From Turnera subulata (lineage: Eukaryota; Streptophyta; Magnoliopsida; Malpighiales; Passifloraceae), in contig JAKUCV010000419.1 of NCBI GenBank assembly GCA_028386065.3, forward strand, positions 118,939 through 182,938: a DNA stretch of 64,000 nt, in the 5' to 3' direction. Shown in pieces: positions 34,794 through 47,939 of this stretch. Made by a program: the position numbers and the translations under genes. A model generated the notes under the pieces. It had not been told where the DNA came from. It worked only from the letters and a program-made list of their open reading frames with translations, and did not search any database. Position 1 is the first letter of the stretch; each line of letters starts with the position of its first letter.

Positions 34794-37224
34794 TGTAACA
34801 GCCCAGGTAAAATTTATATTTTTATCAGGACTATAAAAGGCTTTGTACAGTAATTTACCTTATAAAATTAATCTTGGGTAAGTAATTTAAGGTAAATCAA
34901 GCATTGGATCCCGATATCGAGTGCTACCCCACGTTCGGGATTTTCTGCGGATCTTCCGGACCAAAGTTTGTATTTTTCGGTTCCAGAAATTTTCGAAAAA
35001 GTCGAGTTTAACCTCGAAGGAACAGACCAAAAATAAAGTAAGAGGGTATAATAGTTATTTGTTGGTCCAAACGATACCCGCTCGATGATAATATTTGTCG
35101 CATCATCCACCATCTTTATCAGCTTACTCTAGTTGCACCATGCATGTGGTGCGTTTTAACGCAAACCAGTGTCATTTTCCTGCACCTTTAACTCAAACAA
35201 GTCGATACAAGCTTTGCTTTTCTTGCCCGTTCATGCACCAGTATAAACACTCACCTCTTCCTGCTAAAAACCCATAACCAGTAAACACAAACCCAGTACT
35301 CACCTTACCCTGCAAACACAAACCTGTAACCAGTGCAACCAAAGAAGGAAAGAAAAGGAAAAAAAAATGAAAATAACACACACGCAGGGCAAAACGCTAA
35401 CGTTTTACAGCAACCCCTCACCCCCACTTTCTTTTCTTCTTCTTTCTCCTACCCGGCCACGCAAAACCCAAGACCACCACCACAGTTCAACCACCACGAC
35501 ACCACCACCCGAGTCACATCACCACAGCCGGCCGCCGCCATTTTTTCCTTCCTCTCTCTCCTCTCCTCTCTGCCGTATCCGCCTCGCACGCTGTCGCTGC
35601 AGGCCACACCGACGCTGCTACTAGGAGCCACCGTTTTCGCCGCCGCCAAGCGCCACCCGCAGCCGTTCACGTCATCTCCTCCTCGCGTCACCCTCGCCTT
35701 GCTCTGTCGTGCCGCCGCCTTCCCAGACGCAAGCCGCCGCTGCAACTCACCAAGGTGAGCTGCGGGTTGAAGACGACTCGCTTCACCCGTGTTTGACCCG
35801 ACCCGGAATAGATCTGGGTCTTGGGTGCTGGGTCAGGCCTTAGTTTGGGCCTGCGTGCTTGGGTTCCTGCCTTGGTTTGGGCCTCTGCACCTGGGGCCTC
35901 TAGTCTGGACTTGTTGGGCTGGGCTATTTGATGGTCTAGCCCAGTCCGAAAATAAAATTAAAAAAAGGAGAAGAGGAATATACACATGCAGGATTATATT
36001 TTGGAAAAAAATAAGTATGGAATATACATATTGGAGAAAAATGTGTATGTTATGGTAAATAATTTTTATGGAGAAAATTTAGGAAAGGGTGTTATCAAAG
36101 TAAAAGTAAAAATAATAATAATAAACCAAGATAATAATCAAGTTAGACAAAGATATTGTGTAGGACTTATAGTATTAGATTATCATCATTAGCATATCAT
36201 TGTTGTGCATCTTATGTGTATATATTTATTATTTATTATAGGAGCTGATAGCGAGCAGTACAACAAGGAACCGGATTTGGAACCTGTTGAGGAGTTTCAT
36301 AATTGATAATCGGCTAAGGTGAGGATGGATAACCTTTGATATGTTGTCTGTAATACTGTTGTGAAATCTCTGTTGCTTGAATTGTTTGATTGTACTGTTG
36401 AGTTGGTTATTGTTGAGCAACTCTGTTATTGTCGTTGTTGTTGAATTGATATGATGGACATCTTGAGGAATTGGATAATTGGAAATTGAGTTGAAGACTT
36501 AAATGTCACGTGGAAAGTAGTGGTATGACTTGATGGGTTAATACTGTTTTGTGGTGTCCATGATCGGGTTACTTAGGCATGTCTATGCTTGGGATGTCAA
36601 TCCCTGTTTAATATTTGGGATGTCTATCCTTGTTTGATTATTGGGATGTCTATCCCGGGTTCTCTTTTGTTCTGGCACCCGGAACATGTTGATAACCTGG
36701 TACGACCCTAGCTTGTCTAGTGACGGGCCCGGATACTAAAATTTGAATAGTTAACTAGTCTTGTTTCAGTATATTCTTTTTTGCTTGTTTCTCTTTCCTA
36801 CCTTGAAGTATTATAGTTGCTTCCATATTACTGTTTATCTATGATTGTACTTTATTGTACCGGTGAGCGTTTTGGACTCACCCCTCGCCTACGTGGTTTC
36901 ATCACGTAGGATGAGTTGCTCGTAGTACTGGTATAGTGTACGACCAGCTGCTGTATCTTCTTCACTTGACCCTAGATCCATACCTCCGCTGCATGTGCAT
37001 AGAGTCTTCCGCTGCTGTTTTCTCGTCACTCTGCTTCTGTTGATGCTTTATATTTTCTGCTGCTGCTGTTGTGTGTTGATGTTTGATGACTATAGTAAAG
37101 GTCCCCGTGCTCGAGTGACGGATGTTATCTCGATTTCTGTTGTATAATTACTGTCTGCTGTTGTAATAAAAGTAGTTCTGGCTTGTGTTTGCTATGTTTG
37201 GTAAAAACAAGTTGGGGCGTTTCA
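34794..37224 (+). repeat. Tekay 3' LTR
   Basis: 2431 bp, starting TGTAACAGCCCAGG and ending TTGGGGCGTTTCA, followed by TSD CTAAG. It includes 36856-37080, missing from the 5' LTR but homologous to part of the minus-strand Tekay-like LTR at 2190-2360. The 225 bp are therefore ancestral and were deleted from the 5' copy. Confidence 0.9.
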
Positions 37225-37268
37225 CTAAGCCTTTGACTTGTCAAACTAAATAATCACACGTGCACATA

Positions 37269-37885
37269 CGGACTAATGCCTTTTTTGGTACCTGTGTTGC
37301 TCTTGATTATCACAATTCATACCGATGTTTCAATTTGATCATATTTCGTCCCTCAATTAAACCCGATTTGCCTAATTTGGTTATATTGACCGTTTTACCC
37401 CTGATATCAATGACGTGTCAGTTTTTTCACACGGTTCTTCACCTAACTGACCCGAAACCCGGTGGACACCCAAAGCCTAATCGAAATCCGACCCGAACTG
37501 GGCATTCTTTATTATTTTCCTTTTTATTTTATTTTATTATTTTTTTTTCCAAAATTGTATTTTAAAAATAGATATTTCTTTTTGCTCTAGTAATCTGCAT
37601 TCTATTTTAAATTTTAAAAATAGATATTTGGGTTATCAGGTGGGAAGGTGTTTGGGTCGGTTTTCGGACAACAGGGTTAACCGGCTCAGATAGGCCAGTG
37701 GGACCTACTTTGATGACATGTCGGTGAAAAAACTAACACGTCATTGATTTTAGGGGTAAAACTGTCAGAAAAACCAAAATAGGCAAATCTGGTTCAATTT
37801 AGGGAAGAAATATGACCAAATTAAAATTCTAGTATGAATAGTGATAATCATAAGCAACAAAGGTACCAAAAAAGGCATTAGTCCG
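37269..37885. mobile_element. MITE with long terminal inverted repeats
   Basis: The 617-bp element has inverted repeats that extend for roughly 170 bp on each side (37269-37440 and 37720-37885), with ends CGGACTAATGCC / GGCATTAGTCCG. Flanking TGCACATA is present at 37261-37268 and 37886-37893, an 8-bp target duplication. The middle holds G/C-richer blocks and T-rich stretches with no coding frame. An 8-bp TSD suggests a hAT-related transposase, but the end sequence is not a typical hAT terminus. Confidence 0.8.
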
Positions 37886-37893
37886 TGCACATA

Positions 37894-39139
37894 TACGCAA
37901 GAGAATAAAGCAATATATGAAAGACAACATATGAGAGAAAACTCGTTATTATTATTAAGAAAATTCTTAATACCAATGCACGCCCAACAATTCCCCCATG
38001 CATCCTTTTTATATAGGTACTGCAAGGCTCTCTCTTACTTACCGAACAAGAATTTCTATCATGACTAGGTTTCTCTACATGTAAATTCCTATTGGATCTT
38101 TGAGTGGTCAGCTTAAGCGTAATAAGAATAGTCTATCCAGCACGTGAACTATCAAGCCTAATTAAAAACCTTGTGCGCCTTGGGCTTCTTGGATCGTGAC
38201 AGATTGGGCATAATTTTTCGGTGTGAGTTTCACTAAAGCCTATTTGAAAACCTACCTGGAATAGCTCACAAATCTCTATGTTGCTCAAAATAACACTTTG
38301 CTAGCTAATAGAAAAACCAAATGTGCTTAACTCATTAAATCTCCAGCGCAAATGCAAAGAAACTTACAAAGACTTAAATGACGAGAAACGCCAAAGCGCA
38401 TGAAGTGAAGGCGAAGAAAGTAAAGGCATGACTTGTCAATTTTTGTAGTAAGTATTTGGACAACTTAAAAGATGCTGGAAATGTACAAGTAAACCCCGTG
38501 TATGTTAGGATTGCTGGAAAACTTAATTGGACTTATTGTAATGATTCCTTGGGTATGATGAACATTCAAGGATCCAATCAATTAGACAGAAAATCGGAGC
38601 AATCTATGGGATGCCCCGCCAATTGCATATCCTTTGCGAGACTTCCCAAGAGAAAAGGGAACAAGCCATTACTTGTCTCACGCGAAAGGAGTGGACCAGA
38701 GAGTACTATGCACATGAAAAATAGAGCCAAATGCCCAGTTTACTAAAGTGTCACAGATACTAAAATATCTCTAGAAAAGAGAGCAATACTTCAATATGTA
38801 GAGTTCTTTAGCTTAGGATATGTACATATTTACATGCTAATCAATCATGTGACTCTCATGTTTACTGACAATTGCATTGTGGAGTGAACTTGTTAAGCTG
38901 CGTGAGAAGCTCGCAAATCCACTATGATTATTATTCATTAACTAACTTTCATGAGACCATAGTTATGGCTTACCGGTTACGGCTTACGTTTCCTCCCCAT
39001 TGTAAGTAAAACCTTTCCTCCTGTTCTATTGCGGATTAATAGGATATCAATTTCAATAGCACATAAAGTTTATCTGGTAATGCAAGATACATACTGAAAG
39101 TATTTTTGTGCAAAGGAAAAAAAAACTGACGAAGTATTA
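37894..39139. other. Gene-free stretch downstream of guanosine deaminase
   Basis: No recognised gene or repeat structure. A short frame at 38456-38746 has no recognisable domain. The last 100-200 bp next to 39140 probably include the 3' UTR of the minus-strand gene. A polyadenylation site could not be fixed. Confidence 0.45.
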
Positions 39140-40857
<1,718 letters not shown>

Positions 40858-41194
40858 GTTTAGACATTAGAGACTAGTACGAGCAATTATTATTATGCCA
40901 ATGACAGGCCCTTTGATAAGAGAAAGCGACACAGATAAATAATGATAAGTTTAGTTATATTATTATTATTGTAATAAAACTTATTTCTTCAAACAAATTT
41001 CAAAACCCAAGTAAATTAATATGATTAGCTTTTTACAGTAGTAAATATGATTTTTTTGAGCATGTAAATTATATTATATAACGGGGAGGGCCGGATGAAG
41101 TGGAATAACAAATTGGCCTAAAATTTTTTTTGAATTTGACAAAATTATCCTTATTTTGCTTAATTATTATTTGTTTTGGTTGTCTAATTATTTT

Positions 41195-41855
41195 TTTTTT
41201 ATCTACTTAACAAATTGTGTATTACATGATTGAGATTATAGTTATTAGATCCAACCCGGACACAGACCCTAAAAAGGTCGCGGGCCGTAGTTCAGTGGTC
41301 CAACTGGGTTCGAACCAGAAGTTCAATGTAATTAATCTAGAATAATAATTATTAAATAATTAATTATTTTAATCTATATATATTAATATTTACTTATATT
41401 TTGATAATAAAAATAAAATTAAATTCTCATGTTTATTAAATAATACAATTTTATGTAAAAATAGAAAAGCAATAATTTTTTTTGTTTTTTGTGATTTAGA
41501 ACTGACCCGACTGGGTCATCGTTTCAATCGGGTCGCCACAAAACCGGCTGGGTCAACGAGTTTTAGACGGTTCAATTGTAGATCTGGTTCAACACATTTA
41601 AAAACCCAGAATATGTTGCGGGTCACGGTTCAACTAGTCAAACTGACCGGGCCGGGATTGATAACTATGATTGAGATTGCCACGTTATGGAAACTCAACA
41701 AAAGCAAACACATCTGCTGAATGCCACACGCTATGGTGTAATCTGTCTAGAAACATCATTTTTTATCTACTAACAGATTGTGCATTACAAGATAATGATA
41801 GACTGCCACGTTACGGAGACTCAACAAAAGCAAACACATCTGTTGAATGCATTTT
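41195..41855. repeat. Duplicated segment upstream of guanosine deaminase
   Basis: A segment with TTTTTATCTACT..TGTGCATTACA and then GCCACGTTA(C/T)GGA, ACTCAACAAAAGCAAACACA and TCTG(C/T)TGAATGC occurs twice (about 41200-41237 plus 41669-41725, and about 41760-41852). The first copy is split by the MITE at 41238-41668. It may lie in the promoter region of the minus-strand gene. The two copies differ at several positions. Confidence 0.6.
41238..41668. mobile_element. MITE with 10-bp target duplication
   Basis: 431 bp with ends ATAGTTAT(T/C)A / T(G)ATAACTAT and target duplication GATTGAGATT (41228-41237, 41669-41678). A 9-11-bp duplication points to a Mutator-like origin. Both ends carry CCGG/GGTTC(A/G)A-type subterminal motifs. 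The left part contains good tRNA-like A-box (TAGTTCAGTGG) and B-box (GGTTCGAACC) sequences, only about 7 bp apart. Confidence 0.7.
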
Positions 41856-41859
41856 TCAA

Positions 41860-42920
41860 TCACTTACCTTGATTTTCAATTATGTTATATTAATCAATAA
41901 AAAAGATGATATCAGTTTGTATTGTATGAAGCATAGAGGAAATGAGACTTCAAGATTTGTACCGTCACTCCAAGTTTGGAGTTGATGAAAGTGTTTAATG
42001 ATGCTTCCCTTAATCAAGATCATTGTCCTTAAAAAGATGAGAGTATCTCTCACTAATTTTATTCTTAATCTATAATGTATATCAAAGACATCTACAAATT
42101 TTGTTTTCTCTAAAAATTTATATTTTCTTAACAATATCTACATTACAAAATAATGTATTACTTTTGTACTCACAGTATTGTATGGGACAACACATGTTTC
42201 AATATCCAACAGAGAGCTAGGGGTTCCGATATTGACAAAATCCAAAGTCAGCATGAGTCGACAAATAGTAGAGAGACATTCAAATTGGACAATCCAAACC
42301 ATGTCCAAAGGAACCACAATGGATTATGTGCTAAAGCAAGACTTGAAGAGCATTTAAGCAAAATGATAAGCTCCAAGAAGCTATCAAGCACCTGGAAGAG
42401 ATACTTAATTCTATAAGGTACCAAGCAAGAGCCACAGACTTCCAAATCCACTAATAAAGGTCAAAGGCACCTAAATTGTAAGAGCTCCTAGTAAAGAACA
42501 GAAGGTTCGGGAGTTACAAGCATGGTTCCCAGAGGTTAAGAAGCACCTAGTGCTGAACAAGCTGTGGAGGTACTCATATCCATGGGGAACAAAATAATGG
42601 CCACGAGCCATAAATCATGAAGGACCGGGTGGAGGCCCTAGTATCCAAACCACACTAAGGTACAAAAGGTAGAGCCTATTGTGCAACATAAGGAGCTGGA
42701 GTTGGGTACTACAAAGTCATCGTAATGACTATTCTTTAAGGTACTCTAAAAGTAGAAATTCCTCAAGAAACATCTCAGAAAGTGGGTTAGCTTGTCCACG
42801 ATGTCGGAGGAGCTAAAAAGAAAGATAGGTTTAAACCCTCCCTCTTAAGGATAGGTCCAAACACTCCATGCTCAAGAGTTTTGGGGGTTAGGACCAGGAC
42901 ATCCCACTATAACAAAAACG
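41860..42920. other. Unassigned stretch, possibly left part of the Tat-like repeat region
   Basis: No gene recognised. From about 42200 the sequence takes on the A/G-rich character of the region after 44000, with AAGAAGC and GAGGT(A/C)C phrases. It may be the same decayed element on the other side of the copia LTR. Confidence 0.35.
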
Positions 42921-43966
42921 TGTTAGTGTAATATGCCCAAAAGCCAATCATGGATGATTATTTGTAGTCATGTATACGCATTAAGGTTATTCCAATAAGT
43001 ATCGTTTATGAGATAAACGCTTGCACATACTTATAACCCTAGAATATTTCATATTCTTAAATTGTCCCTAGTCGATTATTATTATGGAAGGGTTGTAATA
43101 ATAAATTAAGACTAGTGTATGTTGAGAATTGCATATGTGATATGAATTCTACATACGGGTACAAGTTAGAGAACTTGTGGACTGGACCGACCCACATAAG
43201 AACGCTACATGGAATGTTATATGTTTTGTCGATAGCGGTTCTTATAATGTATTGTCCTTAGACCTGTGATCATCAAGGTTCCCAACATGTGAGTCATATG
43301 CTTTGATATTATTCCTGGTCATCCGTAACTGGATAGACGTAAGGGTAATCATTGGGTATATGATGAGTGTGTAGTGGGTTTTGTATGATCCAGAGGGGAT
43401 TCGTCCAACCCATAATTGTCAGAATAATTTAACCAAACTAGTGCTGTGATGAGTTGTGTGATAATGGATTAGTGGAGACATGTTTTGTGTGGAGACACAA
43501 TCATATTGTCTAATGGTCCACCTTGTTGGCCATTAGCTCCCCTCCATTATGCATTTGTGTGGAGAGTAATCAGATTACTCTTGAGCCTCTTCCTCACTTG
43601 TCTTAGAGAGTTTTTAGAGTCTTGAGAGTGTCTTGAGAGGTCTGAAAATTGAGAGGAAAAACACATACCATCCACTTCATTCTTTGAGAAAGAAAGAAGA
43701 AACTAAACATCACACAGCTCCCGTTTTCTGTTGCTAGCACACCAGTTCGGGAGAGCTCGGGTTGAAGATCGTGAGACGTTATTCTACCGGTTACAGTGGT
43801 TCGTGTGGATATCGTAGAGGGGCGAGGCTTACGTCTGGCTCTTGCTGATTCGGTTCTACAGTTGGGTGAAAGACCTCAACCGTTACAGGTATGAAAAATT
43901 GTTATTCGGTTTAGCTCCCTTCACTTGGATCCTCCATGTGTATCCGGTATTTCCGCTGCGCATACA
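42921..43966 (+). repeat. Copia-type LTR, solo or truncated
   Basis: It starts TGTTAGTGTAATATGCCC and ends near CTGCGCATACA. In composition and length (about 1.05 kb) it resembles LTRs of large plant copia elements that open with TGTTAG..ATATGCCCA and have a TTCCGCTGCG end. No partner LTR or pol is seen and the flanks (AAACG and AGTTG) do not form a target duplication. It is either a solo LTR with decayed ends or a deletion remnant. Confidence 0.55.
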
Positions 43967-46900
43967 AGTTGTATTTTGTGCTTTTGATTGTCAATTGCAT
44001 GAACCGGATACTTACAAAACGAAGGTTGGCCGAAAGCTACAGAGCTCGCTTCAAGCAATGCAGAGCCCAAAATAACTCATTCAAAGAAGTTACATATGCA
44101 GAATGACCACAAGAAATCAAATGCTTAAGCACGAAATGCCCCATCAGACAGTAGGACAGGTGCCCAACATAACTGTCACGACTAGGGAAGAAAAAACATC
44201 ACGTGCATTGCAAGGCCCAGAATTCGGCTTAATGCTTATTTTTTCGGATGCATGAAGGAGTGAATCAGACCTTTGGGAGGTTTTCACACAAAAACCCTCA
44301 AGGCCTACTCATTAAGAGAATGGGAGATCACTTGCAGCAAGACCTGCAGAAGCCACTTGATGGCAGGACCTCTGTTGAGCAGCAAATAGTCAGGACTTCC
44401 TCATAGCAGAGACAAAGAGGTCCTTATAACGAGGACCTTCTTTGCAGTACCCAAGAGGTATACAAAATCCATTCCACAAGGAAGGCAAATCAAATGCCAT
44501 AGAATGACTCACAAGATGAGCAGGAGAGCTAAGTGCCATTTTGACGAGGAGTACTCGTCCAAAACGACGATTAAAGAGCAGGTCCTGGCTGGCTTTTTCA
44601 TATAAGGAATGCCTACCTTGGATAGTTGAAAAAGATGAATAGGTATTGCAGTTGGATGGTTCCTATACCAAATAAGATTACAAGCATCATAGCCATGAAG
44701 CTGTGGAGAGACATGCCTGAATCCTCAATGAAGTTGGCATGAGTAACCTCAAGCAATCAAGCCAAAAATAAGGCTCTGCCCTTACCAAAATGGGGATGTC
44801 CAATTTACAATTGGCAGAAGTCATGAGGAAAATTATCGAGCCTCTATTTATTATAAGAGGACATTGCTCCCCCTCCTTATAAAAAGTCCTTGAGATCCAA
44901 AGTATTTCAGGAAAAATAGAAATCTACAATAAAAGGCGATAGTGAGGTACTGCAACAAAAAATTTAGACCTTGATTCATAAAAAAAAATCTGGTCTTTTT
45001 GAGGATAGAGGCAGCGAGCCCAAAATAGGAGCTAAAGTTGGAAAGGACTATATCAGGCTGAAGAGCAAAAGTACCAAGGTTCTTATTTCAAAATCCTCAA
45101 CCCAAGTGCTTACTCTCAAATCAAAGAGGTTCTCCCCATAATAAGCTGAGACAATCCAACATGGCTTTGAAAAAGAGCTACGAGTAGCCATGAAGATGTC
45201 TAGAATACAGATTTCTCAAATAAAAGAGCCATAAGGACCTCTCAAAGAAGGATCCTAGAGGTCTCTGGAATGAAGAACCTTATGGTCCTCTCAAATAGAA
45301 GTTCCTTGGGACTTTCCCAAAAAGGAGACCTCAGAAGCAATGCTTCCATAATAAGTCTCATGGAGACCTCTCTAAAGAGGAACCTCTATAATGAGGACCT
45401 TCCTTGAAAATTCCCAAATAAGGGATACCTTATCTTAAATGAAAGTTCTTTGGGACCTTCCCAGACAAGAGACCTCAGAAGCAATGCTTCCATAATGAGT
45501 CCATGAGGATCTTCCTTAAGAATTCCTAAGTGAGGAATTCCAGGACTAATATTTCATAATGAGTCAGTGAAGACCACTCCAAAGAAGGACCTCTACAATG
45601 AGGACATATAATGACATTGCATGCAAAGCAATGGAAGAGAAGGTCTACGTGGTATTTTCCACAAGAAGAAAATGCTTTCTCGCAAGCAAGAGGGACTGTC
45701 AAAAGGAAGAAGAAGCAGAAAACAAAACTCAAGAATTGAAGGATTACTCCACCAAGCATGAAACCAGAAGAACCTAAAAGGTCTCTCTGCCCCAAAAAAG
45801 TTGAAACCAACACATGTTCTCTTCTTATATTCCTTCAAATGATTCTTTCTATTTCTTCCTGCAAATAAGGACTTTCCAAAACTTTGTTGTTACTATTGGC
45901 TAAAGGAGTTCTATAGCTCTATTGCCAAACTTTTATCAAAGCCTTCTCTCTGAGAACCTAATGATAGAAGGCTCAGAAGGTTGAGGTCCTCCAAACTAAG
46001 TGCCTTTTATAGAGGACCTGCAAAGGAAAGACCTCAATAGAAGGTCAAAAGCTATCTTTGCAAGGTATAAGAGCTGGCAATAGTAACCTGCTAAAGAATG
46101 CCAGCCAGACATCCAAAGTCGGGACTTAAATCACCACTCATAAGTTGGAGACACGCATGCACTTCCCAAAGCCGCGACCTAACCCGCGCATTCACGCTCA
46201 CAAGAGCAATACAGAGACGTGACTTAAACACATGCACTACGAAGTTGCAGCCTTGCCTATGGAATGCATAGCAGTGAACACAACTAATCTCCGATAATAT
46301 AGAGCTTACAATGTCCATCAAGAGCCTTGGAGAAGGAGACCTCCCCAAAGAAAAGGTCCCCAAAGGAGATCCACAAAGGTCTTGAAAGCCAATGATTCCT
46401 AAATCACTAAAGACCTTGAGTCAACACAGGCACCAAAAGGGCTCCAGGCTATGTTCCTTAAAAACCTCTAAAAAGAAGGTCCATGATCTAAATGAGGCTT
46501 CTTTTTGGAAACATGTCCCCAAGAAACAGTCCCTAGAGACCTCTGAAATAAGGATTCTTGAGTCTTGACCCTGAAAATCAAAAGTCCTGAGATCCCCAAA
46601 AAAACTTTGAAGAAGAGAGATCCCAAAATCTCTGAAGATTTTGAAAATCAAAGGTCCTAAAATTGAGATCGAGGAGACCATGAAAATCAAAGGTCCCGAG
46701 ATCCTCAAAGACCTTGAAAATGAAAGATCTTGAAATCTCTGAAGACCTTGAAAATCAAAGGTCTCAAAGCACAAAGGCAACAGTCCTCAAGGACCTAAAA
46801 ATTTAAGATCCCCGACCTTAGAAATCAGAGGTCTCGAGATCCAAAAAGACCTCAGGTCCCAAAAAAAGCTCCTGAGCCACAGTCCTCAGTGACCTTAAAA

Positions 46901-47362
46901 ATTAAGATCTCTAACCTTAAATTAGAGGTCTCGAGATCCACAAAGACCTTAAATCAGACCCGGAAAAAATCTAAAGGCCTTGAAAATTAAAGGTCTCGAA
47001 AGGTGGTGTTCAAACAAACCCTAAAAAGCGGAGATTTCTAAAGTTTTTAAAGACCCGAAAGCAAAGATCCCAGCTAAAAGGGACCACTCTATACAAAGAT
47101 CCTTAAAGACCTTGAAAATCATAGGTCACAAAAGTCTCATTCAGATAGCCTTGGAAAATCAAAAGCCTCAAAAGGCCCATGAAACAAGGTCCCTTAAGAT
47201 GTTGTAAATAGAGGTCCCTGAAGAGAAAGGTCCCAAGCAACAAACCAAGGACCTTCACTTAATAGGAACATCCCACATTCAAAAAAGATGACTACAGGCC
47301 ATGCAGCCTATATTGGTCGCAAAGTAAGACGATGAAAGCCCATACAGTTGTTTTCAGTCGCA

Positions 47363-47510
47363 AGAAAAAGGACGATCTAAGAGGTCGTATAGAAAAAGGA
47401 CGATCAAAGAGATGGCATAGAAAAAGGACGATCTAAGAGATCGTACAAAAAAAGGACGATCTAAGAGGTCGCAAAGAAAAAGGACGATCTAAAAAGATCG
47501 CATAGTAAAA
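47363..47510 (+). repeat. 28-bp tandem repeat, five units
   Basis: GGACGATC recurs at 47370, 47398, 47426, 47454 and 47482, exactly 28 bp apart. Each unit has a hairpin such as CGATCT-AAG-AGATCG and an A-rich spacer. Degenerate units continue to about 47590. Confidence 0.9.
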
Positions 47511-47642
47511 AACGATGTAAAGAAAAGATCGCGTCTTGAAAGACGACTGAGGCATGATAGCCCAAGTAAGTCGCGCATTCAATGAAAGAGGACTAAAGGC
47601 AATATCTAGCCCGAGTAAGTCGCATACTCAGAAAAGAAAAAA

Positions 47643-47665
47643 GAGAGAGAGAGAGAGAGAGAAAG
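47643..47665. repeat. (GA)n microsatellite
   Basis: A short run of GA dinucleotides lies inside the repeat-rich region. Confidence 0.85.
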
Positions 47666-47939
47666 ACGACCAAGGCTAACTAGTCCAAAAAAAATAAGGT
47701 CGCATATCAAGAAACATACAAGGAAGGTACCGCATTCTGAGGTCCTCTTTATACCGTAAAGGAGGCACCCACTTTCAGAGGCCCTCTATATATCAGGTCC
47801 CCTCCATATGTCGAAGGTGCCTTCATTTAAAGGACCTCTTCATATCAGAGGTACCAAAGGATATACATCTCAGGCCCAGAAAAGAAGATCTTTATGAGAC
47901 AATAACAAAGCAAAAGTCCCATTATAAGTAATTAATGGG

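Larger units (their letters stand above)
19411..37224 (+). mobile_element. Tekay-type Ty3/gypsy chromovirus with two nested insertions
   Basis: The LTRs at 19411-21695 and 34794-37224 are flanked by TSD CTAAG (19406-19410 and 37225-37229). Order inside is PBS, gag, protease, RT, RNase H, integrase, chromodomain, PPT, as in chromoviruses. Removing the nested elements and their duplications (24374-31593 plus 5 bp; 33699-34786 plus 5 bp) leaves about 9.5 kb, a normal size for Tekay/Del. The 5' LTR start has decayed from TGTA to CACA, and the 3' LTR holds about 225 bp (36856-37080) absent from the 5' LTR. Many stops make it inactive. Confidence 0.9.
43967..47930 (+). repeat. Repeat-rich 3' region of a Tat/Retand-like gypsy element
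   Basis: About 4 kb contain no coding frame but a very strong purine bias and degenerate short repeats. In 44200-45600 there are AAGGACCTC / GAGGACCTT phrases. In 46560-47200 there are units like GACCTTGAAAATCAAAGGTC, each an imperfect hairpin. Long variable, tandem-repeat-bearing 3' regions just upstream of the 3' LTR are known for Tat-clade elements (Ogre/Retand). A PPT and a Tat-like LTR follow, which supports that reading. The pol is absent, so the rest was deleted. Confidence 0.5.

Noticed and set aside
35333..35758. 141-codon frame in the Tekay 3' LTR
   Set aside because: Thr/Pro/Ser-rich translation of the pyrimidine/GC-rich leader. The equivalent block of the 5' LTR does not preserve it.
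38456..38746. 96-codon frame downstream of guanosine deaminase
   Set aside because: No recognisable domain or splice context, and the surrounding composition is not coding-like.
41275..41330. tRNA gene within the MITE
   Set aside because: A and B boxes are only about 7 bp apart, with no cloverleaf.
47363..47510. Regular 28-bp repeats resembling a CRISPR array
   Set aside because: There are no unique spacers: whole units are tandemly repeated. The context is a plant retrotransposon 3' region.
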